Below are positions 53,464-60,829 of a stretch of DNA of 64,000 bases, one piece after another. Within the stretch, counting starts at the first letter, position 1. Each line of letters starts with the position of its first letter. The notes beneath the pieces were generated by a model. That model ran no database searches and had not been told where the DNA came from. It saw nothing but the letters and a program-made list of their open reading frames with translations. The translations under genes and the position numbers were made by a program. Origin of the DNA: Helcobacillus massiliensis (GTDB lineage: Bacteria > Actinomycetota > Actinomycetes > Actinomycetales > Dermabacteraceae); NCBI RefSeq assembly GCF_014191425.1, contig NZ_JACHWP010000001.1:868001-932000 (forward strand), in the 5' to 3' direction.

Positions 53464-55005
53464 ATGGATCACATGCCACGCCCAGCCGTCGATCCGGCCG
53501 TGCTCCGCGGCTGTTCGGGACCGTGGGATGCGGTGGTGGTCGGCTCCGGCCCGAACGGCCTGCTCGGCGCACTGACTCTGGCCCGACGGGGCATGCAGGT
53601 GCTCGTGCTGGAGGCGGAGGCCACCCCCGGCGGTGGGGCGCGCACGCTCGATCTGGGGCTGGCCGACGGGGTCGTCCATGACGTCTGCTCGGCTGTGCAT
53701 CCGCTGGCGCTGGCGAGTCCGGCGATCGGAGCTCAGTGGCTGCGCGCCCGTGGTGTGGACATGATCGCGCCGGAGGCGTCGTACGCGCATCCGCTGGACG
53801 GCGGCAGGGCAGCGGTTGCGATGCGCAGCGCCGCTGCGACGGGAGATCTCATCGGTGGGCGCCGCGGGCGAGTGTGGGCCGACGTGTTCTCCTCTCTCGC
53901 CGCTCATGGACCGGACGTGATGGCTCTGATGCTCGGCACGGCTGAGCAGCGCCTGCGCGCCATCACCTCACCGACGGGTGCCCGCACGGCAGCGCTGCTG
54001 GGCCGGGCAGCTGCCCTGGCGGACCGCTCCGTCCGCAGCGGCGACGATGCCGGCGCGCTCCTCGCGGGGGTCGGCGCCCATGCGATCAGCCCCCTCTCCT
54101 CCCCCACGGCGATCGGGACGGCTGTGCTGCTCGGCTCCCTCGCCCACACCGGCGGCTGGCCGATCCCCCGCGGCGGCTCGCAGTCCCTGGTCACCGCGTG
54201 GATCGCGGAACTGTCCGAGCTCGGCGGCTCAGTGGTGACGCACGCGCCGGTCACGTCACTGGATCAGCTCCCGCCGTCGAGGGTGGTGCTGCTGGATCTG
54301 CCTGCCCCGTCGGCCGGTCGACTGCTGGCTCCGTGGGCGAGGTCCGCCGCCTCCCGCCGGCTCACCCGCCGTCTGCAGGTCTTCCCTCCGTCGGCGGGGG
54401 CGGCGGCGAAGGCGGACCTGGTGCTGTCCGGGCCGATCCCGTGGGCGGCCGCACAGCAGGCGCCGGGGATTGCGCGCGCCGGGACGGTGCATCTGGGCGG
54501 GTCGGCGACCCTGATCAACACGGCCGAGCGGGAGGTGGCGGAGGGTCGGCTGCCGGAGGCCCCGGTGGTGCTGGTGAGCGATCCGGCGGGGGCGGATCCC
54601 TCGCGGGAGGTGCGAGGGCTGCGGCCGGTGTGGGCGTATGCGCACGTGCCGCTGGGCTGCCCGGTGGATCCGGTGCCGTTGGTGCTGGCACAGCTGGAGC
54701 GGTTCGCCCCGGGCGTCCGAGACCTGGTGGTGGCGGCGCGGGGCGTTCCGGCCTCGCGCATGACGGGTCACAACCGGAGCCTGACCGGCGGGGACATTGC
54801 GGGCGGCAGCACGGCTCTGCCGCATCTGGGGGCCCGGCCGTTCCTCGCGACGGATCCGCACCATCTGGCGACCCTGCCGGGCTGGGCGCCGGGCGGCGAG
54901 GATGCTGAGGTGCTGCTGTGCTCGGCCTCGAGCGCGCCGGGGCCCGGTGTGCACGGCCTGGGAGGGCAGGCGGCAGCGCGCAGCGCGCTCGCACGGCTGG
55001 CCTGA
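53464..55005 (+). CDS. phytoene-dehydrogenase-like NAD/FAD oxidoreductase
   Basis: The 513-residue protein has the dinucleotide loop WDAVVVGSGPNGLLGALTLARRG at residues 21-43, LEAEATPGGGARTLDLG, and a C-terminal ASSAPGPGVHGLGGQAAARSAL, the ordered features of the CrtI/phytoene desaturase-like superfamily. Members of the NAD(P)/FAD-dependent branch close to this one have no known substrate. No carotenoid synthase gene is nearby. It ends in a strong terminator ahead of the tRNA cluster. Confidence 0.88.
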   Translation: MDHMPRPAVDPAVLRGCSGPWDAVVVGSGPNGLLGALTLARRGMQVLVLEAEATPGGGARTLDLGLADGVVHDVCSAVHPLALASPAIGAQWLRARGVDMIAPEASYAHPLDGGRAAVAMRSAAATGDLIGGRRGRVWADVFSSLAAHGPDVMALMLGTAEQRLRAITSPTGARTAALLGRAAALADRSVRSGDDAGALLAGVGAHAISPLSSPTAIGTAVLLGSLAHTGGWPIPRGGSQSLVTAWIAELSELGGSVVTHAPVTSLDQLPPSRVVLLDLPAPSAGRLLAPWARSAASRRLTRRLQVFPPSAGAAAKADLVLSGPIPWAAAQQAPGIARAGTVHLGGSATLINTAEREVAEGRLPEAPVVLVSDPAGADPSREVRGLRPVWAYAHVPLGCPVDPVPLVLAQLERFAPGVRDLVVAARGVPASRMTGHNRSLTGGDIAGGSTALPHLGARPFLATDPHHLATLPGWAPGGEDAEVLLCSASSAPGPGVHGLGGQAAARSALARLA

Positions 55006-55053
55006 GAGCTGCGATGCGCGGACCCCGTCGGGTTCCCCTGCGCCTGTCATGCA

Positions 55054-55085
55054 GAAGACCCCCTCGGCGAACCGAGGGGGTCTTC
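55054..55085. terminator. terminator between FAD oxidoreductase gene and tRNA cluster
   Basis: A perfect 14-base stem (55054-55067 with 55072-55085) with a CGAA tetraloop ending in TCTTC. It serves the oxidoreductase and the converging tRNA transcript. Confidence 0.92.
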
Positions 55086-55093
55086 TTCGTGGG

Positions 55094-55165
55094 TGGGCGA
55101 TACTGGGATCGAACCAGTGACCTCTTCCATGTCAAGGAAGCGCGCTACCACTACGCTAATCGCCC
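55094..55165 (-). tRNA. tRNA-Val (GAC)
   Basis: The minus strand folds as a cloverleaf with acceptor GGGCGAT/ATCGCCC, anticodon loop TTGACAT between CTTCC and GGAAG, and T-arm with TTCGATC. CCA is not encoded. Confidence 0.97.
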
Positions 55166-55195
55166 GTATGCAGGACCCGTGGGCCCATTGTTGCG

Positions 55196-55266
55196 AGGTG
55201 GGTACGGGATTCGAACCCGTGTACACGGCTTTGCAGGCCGTTGCCTCGCCTCTCGGCCAACCCACC
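55196..55266 (-). tRNA. tRNA-Cys (GCA)
   Basis: Acceptor GGTGGGT/ACCCACC with discriminator U, anticodon loop CTGCAAA between GGC and GCC, and T-loop TTCGAAT. CCA is not encoded. Confidence 0.97.
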
Positions 55267-55288
55267 GTGCGAGAACCGAAGTTCTCCG

Positions 55289-55361
55289 AGCGGATGACGA
55301 GACTCGAACTCGCGACCCTCACCATGGCAAGGTGATGCTCTACCAACTGAGCTACATCCGC
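55289..55361 (-). tRNA. tRNA-Gly (GCC), first copy
   Basis: Acceptor GCGGATG/CATCCGC, anticodon loop TTGCCAT flanked by CACC/GGTG, T-loop TTCGAGT. It is almost identical to the plus-strand copy at 55688; CCA is not encoded. Confidence 0.97.
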
Positions 55362-55383
55362 AGATCACTATTCATATGTGACG

Positions 55384-55455
55384 TGGGCGATACTGGGATC
55401 GAACCAGTGACCTCTTCCGTGTGAAGGAAGCGCGCTACCACTACGCTAATCGCCC
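55384..55455 (-). tRNA. tRNA-Val (CAC)
   Basis: Same body as the tRNA-Val (GAC) copy 290 bases away, with anticodon loop TTCACAC. The two are recent duplicates with changed anticodons. The 232 bases between this gene and the plus-strand tRNA-Gly hold no gene that I can support. Confidence 0.97.
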
Positions 55456-55687
55456 GGGTCTGCCGGTGCGTTTCCGGAGCGGCCTGCTCCCTCAACGACC
55501 TGAACAACATTACACGACTTCCGAGCGGCGACAAATTCGCAGAGGTCGAAAACGGGCAGTTTGCGGCGAGCGCCACATTCGACCCGCTCGGCCGTGACCC
55601 CGACCACGAAGCAGCCTGCGGATTTGCGCGGCCCTGACGGGCCTGGCTACTGTCTTCTTTCGTCGGAGCACGCTCCGGCCGACCCAT

Positions 55688-55763
55688 GCGGATGTAGCTC
55701 AGCTGGTAGAGCATCACCTTGCCATGGTGAGGGTCGCGAGTTCGAGTCTCGTCATCCGCTCCA
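55688..55763 (+). tRNA. tRNA-Gly (GCC), second copy
   Basis: Plus-strand copy differing from the 55289 copy by one base in the D-loop (CAGCTGG against CAGTTGG). This copy is followed directly by CCA (55761-55763), unlike the other four tRNAs here. A strong terminator follows. Confidence 0.97.
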
Positions 55764-55768
55764 CGAGG

Positions 55769-55796
55769 AAAGGGCCCCGGGTAACCGGGGCCCTTT
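55769..55796. terminator. terminator of plus-strand tRNA-Gly, shared with zapE
   Basis: Perfect 12-base stem (55769-55780 with 55785-55796) with a GTAA loop and a T run from AAA/TTT at its base. Confidence 0.9.
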
Positions 55797-55866
55797 CGCT
55801 GTTCCAGACCCGCACCCGCGCCAGCACCGCCGGCGCGGGCCACGAGTGGGCGGTGCACGCCGCGCC

Positions 55867-56895
55867 TCACACGAGCGCGCGGGCCCCGTCGGCCTGCAGC
55901 GCCCCCAGGCGGGACAGGCAGCGCAGATACTTCTTGCGGTAACCGGAGTTCAGCAGGTCCTCGGTGAACAGCTCCGGCACCCGCACCCCGCTCAGTGCCA
56001 CCGGCACTTCCCGGTCGTAGAGGCGGTCGATCAGAACCACGAGACGCAGCCCGCGGTTGTGCTCACTGACCTGCTCCATCCCCACGATGTGGCAGCGCTC
56101 TATCCCGTCGATCATCGCGCCGTAGCGGGAGGGGTGGACCTCCCGCAGGTGCTCGGCGAGCGGTTCGAAGTCGTCGAGGCTGACCCTGTCACCGCGAGCG
56201 CCGCTGCGGACCTGGTCGTCGGCCAGCTGGGGCGGGTCGTCGATGCGGTCCTTCTCGCGGTAGTCGAGGCCGTCGATGCGGAGCACATCGAAGCGGTCGG
56301 CCATGGCCTGGATCTCGCGGAGGAAGTCCTGGGCGGCGAAGCGGCCCTCGCCGAGTGCGTCGGGGAGGGTGTTGGAGGTGGCGACCACGGGGACGCCGCG
56401 GTCGGACAGCTCACGGATCATGCGCGTCATGAGGAGGGTGTCGCCGACGTCGTCGAGTTCGAACTCGTCGATGCACAGGACGCTGGCGGTGGAGAACTCC
56501 TCGACGGCGCGGGTGAAGCCGAGGACGCCGATGAGGTTGGTGTACTCCACGAAGGTGCCGTAGAGGGGCCGTCCGGGTGCAATGTGGAAGAGGGCGGTGA
56601 GCAGGTGGGTCTTGCCGACTCCGAAGCCGCCGTCGAGGTAGAGGCCGTGGGCTGCGGCCGGGCCCTTCTTCCTGCCGAACATGCTGAGCAGGCCGCCCCG
56701 GCTGCTGCTGGGCTGAGCGGTGAGGCGGGACGCGAACTGCTGCAGGGACTGCTTCGCCGCCTCCTGGGAGGGGTAGTCCGGGTCGGGGATGTAGTTGTCC
56801 AGGCGGGCCTGCTGGAAGCGCGGCGGGGGAACGAGCTGGGCGACGAGTTCGCCCGGTGCGGGTGTGGGGAATCGGGAGGTCAGGCTTGTGGTCAC
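55867..56895 (-). CDS. zapE: ZapE-type AFG1-like ATPase
   Basis: The 342-residue P-loop ATPase has Walker A GGFGVGKTH (89-97), Walker B SVLCIDEFELDDVGD, and sensor TSNTLPDALGEGRF, with the C-terminal SGYRKKYLRCLSRL. In E. coli ZapE acts on the division ring under stress; the role in actinobacteria is less clear. The GTG at 56895 is set by TACACT seven bases upstream, a leaderless pattern. It is divergent from the RibD_C gene, as in Mycobacterium (Rv2670c/Rv2671). Confidence 0.92.
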   Translation of the reverse strand: MTTSLTSRFPTPAPGELVAQLVPPPRFQQARLDNYIPDPDYPSQEAAKQSLQQFASRLTAQPSSSRGGLLSMFGRKKGPAAAHGLYLDGGFGVGKTHLLTALFHIAPGRPLYGTFVEYTNLIGVLGFTRAVEEFSTASVLCIDEFELDDVGDTLLMTRMIRELSDRGVPVVATSNTLPDALGEGRFAAQDFLREIQAMADRFDVLRIDGLDYREKDRIDDPPQLADDQVRSGARGDRVSLDDFEPLAEHLREVHPSRYGAMIDGIERCHIVGMEQVSEHNRGLRLVVLIDRLYDREVPVALSGVRVPELFTEDLLNSGYRKKYLRCLSRLGALQADGARALV

Positions 56896-56902
56896 GGCGT
56901 TC

Positions 56903-56908
56903 AGTGTA
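56903..56908 (-). promoter_or_regulatory. -10 hexamer TACACT of zapE
   Basis: TACACT on the minus strand is followed by seven bases and GTG at 56895, which fixes the start. Confidence 0.5.
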
Positions 56909-57007
56909 CGGCGGAGGGGTCTGGGTCTGCTCACTATGCTGGAGGCGATCCCAGGAGCCCGCGAGCCGTGCCGGGCCCTTTTCCTGCGCGGTGGATTGGA
57001 GAGTGCG

Positions 57008-57787
57008 ATGACCGCCGACGGGGTGCAGAAGGACAGTGTGCACATGGTGCTGCGCGATGGTGCGTTCACCGACGGTGCCGCTGCCGCGGTGCCGATGGAC
57101 GATGCGGGTGCTGAGGAGCTCGCGGACCTGTACCAGTTCGATCCGGAGCGCACCACGGTGCGGGTGATGATGAACTCCTCGGTGGACGGTTCCGCCACGG
57201 GGGCCGACGGGACCAGTGCGTCTCTGGGGAACCCGACTGACTTCTTCAACCTGGTGGTGCTGAGGGCGATGCCCGATGTGATCGTTGCGGGCGCTGAGAC
57301 TGTGCGGGCGGAGGACTACAAGCGGCCGGGCGGCCGGAAGTCCCTGCGCTCTCCCAGCAGGCGGCCGAGCGGGACGGAGTTTCCGGCGCTGGTGGTGCTG
57401 ACGGGCAGTGGGGACCTGGGTGGGGCGGTGGATCCGTCGTGGCCGACCCTGCTGGCGACCTCGCGGGGGAAGCGGGATGCGGTGATCGAGGCCTCCGGTT
57501 TCCCCACGGAGAACGTGGTGACGTTCGAGGAGCCGTTGGACCTGATCGAGCAGCTCGCGCAGCGCGGCTGGGTGGGCATCCAGGTGGAGGGCGGCCCGTC
57601 AGTGAACGCGCTGTTCTTGGAAGCCGATGCAGTTGACGAGCTGTGCGTGTCCACCAGTCATGTGACGGTGGGCGGCGAGCACACGCGGATCGTGCGGGGG
57701 GCGGAGCATGACGCGCAGTGGCAGCTGTCGGACATGCTGGTGGGCCGCGGCGCCACTCTTCATCGGTACGTGCGGGACCGCGACTGA
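57008..57787 (+). CDS. RibD C-terminal domain reductase
   Basis: The 259-residue protein is a stand-alone RibD_C/dihydrofolate-reductase-like domain: TVRVMMNSSVDGSATGADGTSASLGNPTDFF, DVIVAGAETVRAEDYKRPG and GWVGIQVEGGPSVNALFLEADAVDELCV. It lacks the deaminase half of RibD, so it may reduce a pteridine or related pyrimidine; the Mycobacterium relative (Rv2671) can use dihydrofolate. GGAGAG precedes the ATG. The stop is 26 bases from the convergent hydrolase stop. Confidence 0.9.
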   Translation: MTADGVQKDSVHMVLRDGAFTDGAAAAVPMDDAGAEELADLYQFDPERTTVRVMMNSSVDGSATGADGTSASLGNPTDFFNLVVLRAMPDVIVAGAETVRAEDYKRPGGRKSLRSPSRRPSGTEFPALVVLTGSGDLGGAVDPSWPTLLATSRGKRDAVIEASGFPTENVVTFEEPLDLIEQLAQRGWVGIQVEGGPSVNALFLEADAVDELCVSTSHVTVGGEHTRIVRGAEHDAQWQLSDMLVGRGATLHRYVRDRD

Positions 57788-57813
57788 CGCCGGGGCGCTG
57801 GTGGCTGCCGGCT

Positions 57814-59094
57814 TCAGAGCCTGCGACCGGAGGACAGCGGCTGGGCTGGGGCGCTGGGCTGACGGATCGGGAGGGCCGACGGGTCCACGCGGTTGATCGG
57901 GAACCCCGCTCCGGCGGAGCGCTGCTGGATCCAGGTGAGGATCTGGCTCTCCCAGCGCGCCGGGTCGAGGTTCCATTCCCGGGTGTGGGAGGCCATGTCC
58001 CAGGTGCGCAGGTGCACGAGGTCGGGGCGCGAGTGGGCGAGGAGCCTGCTCGGTTCGTAGGGGACGACTTCGTCCTCGCGGGAGTGGATGAGCAGGGTGG
58101 GGTGGCGCAGCGCGTCTGCCGCGTAGTCGGTGGTCATCTCGTTCAGGAGGATCGGCTCCAGCAGGCGGACGGAGCGTGACCAGCGCGGGTGCGTCATCAG
58201 GCTGCGGGCCGCGAGCGCGAGCGGTTGCGGAACCCGTCGGAGCCGCGTGTGGTGCTCGAGGATGACCTCCCAGTCGACCGCGGGGGCGTCGAGGATGAGG
58301 GAGTCGATTACGTCGCGGTGCTCGGAGAAGAACGAGGTGCGCAGAGCGATGGCGCCGCCCATGGAGAAGCCGATCAGGAGGATGCAGCGAGCACCGTGCC
58401 GCAGCGCGAACGCGATGGCGGCGTCGACGTCCTCCCACTCCTGGGCACCGAGGTGGAGGAGGCGGTCGGGTGAGGGGGCGGCTCCGGCGTCGTTGCGGTA
58501 GGAAACCATCAGCGTGGTGAGGCCGAGGGCGTGCAGCAGCGGGAGGGCGCGCAGGCCTTCGCCGCGGACGGAGCCGTGACCGTGGATGGTGATCGCCCAG
58601 GTGCGGGCGGGGTCCGGGCCGCCCGCACTGGGGGCCGCGCCGAGGACCAGCCAGGACGGCATGGAGCCGACGGGTGAGTCGATGGTGACGTCCTGGAAGG
58701 GCATGCCGTGGGCGTGCATGGGTGTGCCGGCCCAGAACAGGCCGTTGCGGGCGGCGGGGCCGGGCGCCAGGTGCTCGCGGGTGTCGGCGGCGAGGATGCG
58801 CCGCACCACCGTGGTGGGCGTGGGTTTGGCGATGATGTCGCCGATGCGGGCGTGGACGGCGCCGCCCTGTTGGCGGATGCCGAAGACGCCGGGCCATTCG
58901 GCCGCGCGGGACGCGGTCAGGGTGACGCAGTGGACATCGGCGTGCTGAACGGTCAGCAGGGGCGGTTCGGACGCGACGGGGGTCAGGGGCGCCCGGGCGA
59001 CCATGGTGGCGGCCGCTGCTGCTCCGGCCGCGGAGAGGGCGAACGCACCGGCGCCGACGGTGCTGGCGACGGCGATGCGGGAGGCCTTGGTCAT
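57814..59094 (-). CDS. alpha/beta hydrolase with signal-like N-terminus
   Basis: The 426-residue protein starts with a basic segment and the hydrophobic Ala-rich stretch VASTVGAGAFALSAAGAAAAA, a signal peptide or membrane anchor. The hydrolase core has an oxyanion region ITIHGHGSVRGEG, nucleophile Ser near residue 244 in LLIGFSMGGAIAL, Asp in IHSREDEVVP and His in DMASHTREWN. Esterase or peptidase activity outside the membrane is plausible, but the substrate is unknown. TACCCT seven bases before the ATG predicts a leaderless transcript. Confidence 0.88.
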   Translation of the reverse strand: MTKASRIAVASTVGAGAFALSAAGAAAAATMVARAPLTPVASEPPLLTVQHADVHCVTLTASRAAEWPGVFGIRQQGGAVHARIGDIIAKPTPTTVVRRILAADTREHLAPGPAARNGLFWAGTPMHAHGMPFQDVTIDSPVGSMPSWLVLGAAPSAGGPDPARTWAITIHGHGSVRGEGLRALPLLHALGLTTLMVSYRNDAGAAPSPDRLLHLGAQEWEDVDAAIAFALRHGARCILLIGFSMGGAIALRTSFFSEHRDVIDSLILDAPAVDWEVILEHHTRLRRVPQPLALAARSLMTHPRWSRSVRLLEPILLNEMTTDYAADALRHPTLLIHSREDEVVPYEPSRLLAHSRPDLVHLRTWDMASHTREWNLDPARWESQILTWIQQRSAGAGFPINRVDPSALPIRQPSAPAQPLSSGRRL

Positions 59095-59101
59095 GTTCGT
59101 C

Positions 59102-59107
59102 AGGGTA
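59102..59107 (-). promoter_or_regulatory. -10 hexamer TACCCT of hydrolase gene
   Basis: TACCCT on the minus strand lies seven bases before the ATG at 59094. Confidence 0.45.
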
Positions 59108-59146
59108 CGGGACGGGCCTGGGCGCAGATGGTGCAGGGGCCGGGTC

Positions 59147-59152
59147 TACGAT
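59147..59152 (+). promoter_or_regulatory. -10 hexamer TACGAT of gene at 59160
   Basis: TACGAT lies seven bases before the ATG at 59160, a leaderless pattern. Confidence 0.45.
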
Positions 59153-59159
59153 CGGTGAC

Positions 59160-59702
59160 ATGTGCACCCTCGCCGAGCAGTGCGGCCCCGATCTCGTGGT
59201 GGTCGCCGACTGCACCATCGACTCCATCGATGCGCTCAATGCCCTGACGTTCCTCGGGATCGACCCGCGGGACGGCGGCCGCCCGTCGGCTCGTCTGCGA
59301 GTGCACTCCTCCCGCACCCGGAACCTGGTGCTGGACACCGTCGACGTGCTGGGCCTCTCCGATTTCGCCGACCGCTTCCCGCAGGAGATGGCCCTCCTGC
59401 GGGGTGCTGAGCACGGCCGCGAGCAGGCGGAGCCCGAGGAGATCCTGTCGTCACTGACGCGGGCGTTCACCGCGGCGGGCTGCGATGTGGTGGACGGCTG
59501 TGTGACGGACCGTCCCCTGTCGGCCTGCTCCGCGGACGTCTCGGAGTGCTCGTCGATGACGATCGTGGCGTTCACGCAGCCGATCGTGCGCGACCATGAG
59601 TTCGCCGACGAGTGGGCGCATACAGTGGAGGACGCGGTGGAGGCGACGTTCCTGCACCTCTACCCCACCCCGGCGGGTGCGGCACCGGCGCGCCCGCAGT
59701 GA
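59160..59702 (+). CDS. unrecognised cysteine-rich 180-residue protein upstream of msrB
   Basis: I do not recognise this protein. It is soluble and acidic with seven cysteines: three near the N-terminus (Cys2, Cys8, Cys18) and four in the GCDVVDGCVTDRPLSACS to SECSS segment. LVVVADCTIDSIDALNALTFLGIDP suggests an alpha/beta start. It lies 13 bases before msrB, whose ribosome site overlaps its stop region, so a redox link is possible but only inferred. The start is fixed by the leaderless TACGAT element. Confidence 0.75.
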   Translation: MCTLAEQCGPDLVVVADCTIDSIDALNALTFLGIDPRDGGRPSARLRVHSSRTRNLVLDTVDVLGLSDFADRFPQEMALLRGAEHGREQAEPEEILSSLTRAFTAAGCDVVDGCVTDRPLSACSADVSECSSMTIVAFTQPIVRDHEFADEWAHTVEDAVEATFLHLYPTPAGAAPARPQ

Positions 59703-59715
59703 AAGGAGTCCACCC

Positions 59716-60147
59716 ATGAGCACGCACCGGATCGGCGACGGCGACTATCCCCTGGCGCTCAGCGGCGAGCAGTGGCGTCAGCGTCTCAGCCCTGAGGAGT
59801 TCCATGTTCTGCGCGAGGGCGGCACGGAGCGGCCCTTCACCGGCGAATATGAGGAGGTCCGTCCGTCGGGGACGTATGCGTGCCGAGGCTGCGGCGCGGA
59901 GCTCTTCACCGCTGAGACCCAGTTCAACGCGCACTGCGGCTGGCCGGCGTTCTACGCGCCGACGGATTCCGACGCGGTGGAGCTGCTCGATGACGATTCG
60001 TTGGGGATGCGCCGCACCGAGGTGCGGTGCCGGGCCTGCGGCAGCCACCTCGGGCATGTGTTCCGGGGAGAGGGCTTCCCCACCCCCACGGATGAGCGCT
60101 TCTGCATCAATTCGATCTGCCTGGTCCATTCCGACGACGCCGCCTGA
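59716..60147 (+). CDS. msrB: peptide-methionine (R)-S-oxide reductase
   Basis: Repairs oxidised methionine in proteins. The 143-residue protein has zinc-binding CRGC (56-59) and CRAC (105-108), HCGWPAFY, and the catalytic Cys130 in ERFCINS. The N-terminus (LSGEQWRQRLSPEEFHVLREGGTERPF) is standard. GAAAGGAG precedes the ATG. It appears co-transcribed with the cysteine-rich gene upstream. Confidence 0.97.
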   Translation: MSTHRIGDGDYPLALSGEQWRQRLSPEEFHVLREGGTERPFTGEYEEVRPSGTYACRGCGAELFTAETQFNAHCGWPAFYAPTDSDAVELLDDDSLGMRRTEVRCRACGSHLGHVFRGEGFPTPTDERFCINSICLVHSDDAA

Positions 60148-60229
60148 GAACACCGGCGATCGTCGCGACCGGCCCCATATCCGGTCGGCGCGTGCGGCGC
60201 GCCGCCGCGATCCGGGAACAGCGCGCCGT

Positions 60230-60235
60230 TAGGGT
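60230..60235 (+). promoter_or_regulatory. -10 hexamer TAGGGT of DUF3000 gene
   Basis: TAGGGT lies six bases before the GTG at 60242; no Shine-Dalgarno is seen, so the transcript is probably leaderless. Confidence 0.5.
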
Positions 60236-60241
60236 GTTCGC

Positions 60242-60829
60242 GTGGCAGTCCATCAGTTCCCTCAGCATCGTGCGGCGTTCCAGGCCCTGACCGATGCTCT
60301 CTCGAGAGTCCGCGTGCGCCGGGAGGTCGAGTGGAACGAGATCCCCGCTCCCTCCCGCCTCGCCCCGTTCACGTGGGCGGCGTCCGCTGAGCTCATCGGC
60401 GATGACGATGAGGAGGTCGCCAGCGGAAAGTTCATCGTGCTGTACGACCCTGCCGGGAACGACTCATGGCAGGGCGACCTGCGCGTGGTGACGCTGATGC
60501 AGGCCCGGCTGGAGCCTGAGTTCGCTGTGGAGTCGATGCTCGGTGACGTCGCCTGGTCCTGGGTGACGGAGTCGCTGGAATCGATGGGCGCGTCCGCTCA
60601 TGAGCTCGGCTGCACCATCACCCGGGTGGTGTCGCAGAGCTACGGCGCGCTGGCTGCCCGCCCAACCTCGGTGGATGTGGAGATCCGTGCCTCGTGGACC
60701 CCGGACGAGCACCACCTCGAGCCCCATTTCGCCTCCTGGACGCAGATCCTTGCAGCGGCCGGCGGCCTCCCGCCGCGTCCGGTCGACCTCGCGTCCGCCC
60801 GACCCCCTCTTCGAGCCGATGACCTCTGA
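60242..60829 (+). CDS. DUF3000 domain protein
   Basis: The 195-residue protein has RRAFQAL-like start (HRAAFQALTDALSRVRVRREVEWNEIPAP), APFTWAASAEL, GRFIVLYDPAGNDSW-like segment and WVTESLESMGASAHELGCTITRVVSQSYG, the features of DUF3000. The domain is confined to actinobacteria and its function is unknown. It overlaps the ribonuclease D gene by 11 bases; this pairing is conserved (Rv2680/Rv2681). Confidence 0.9.
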   Translation: MAVHQFPQHRAAFQALTDALSRVRVRREVEWNEIPAPSRLAPFTWAASAELIGDDDEEVASGKFIVLYDPAGNDSWQGDLRVVTLMQARLEPEFAVESMLGDVAWSWVTESLESMGASAHELGCTITRVVSQSYGALAARPTSVDVEIRASWTPDEHHLEPHFASWTQILAAAGGLPPRPVDLASARPPLRADDL

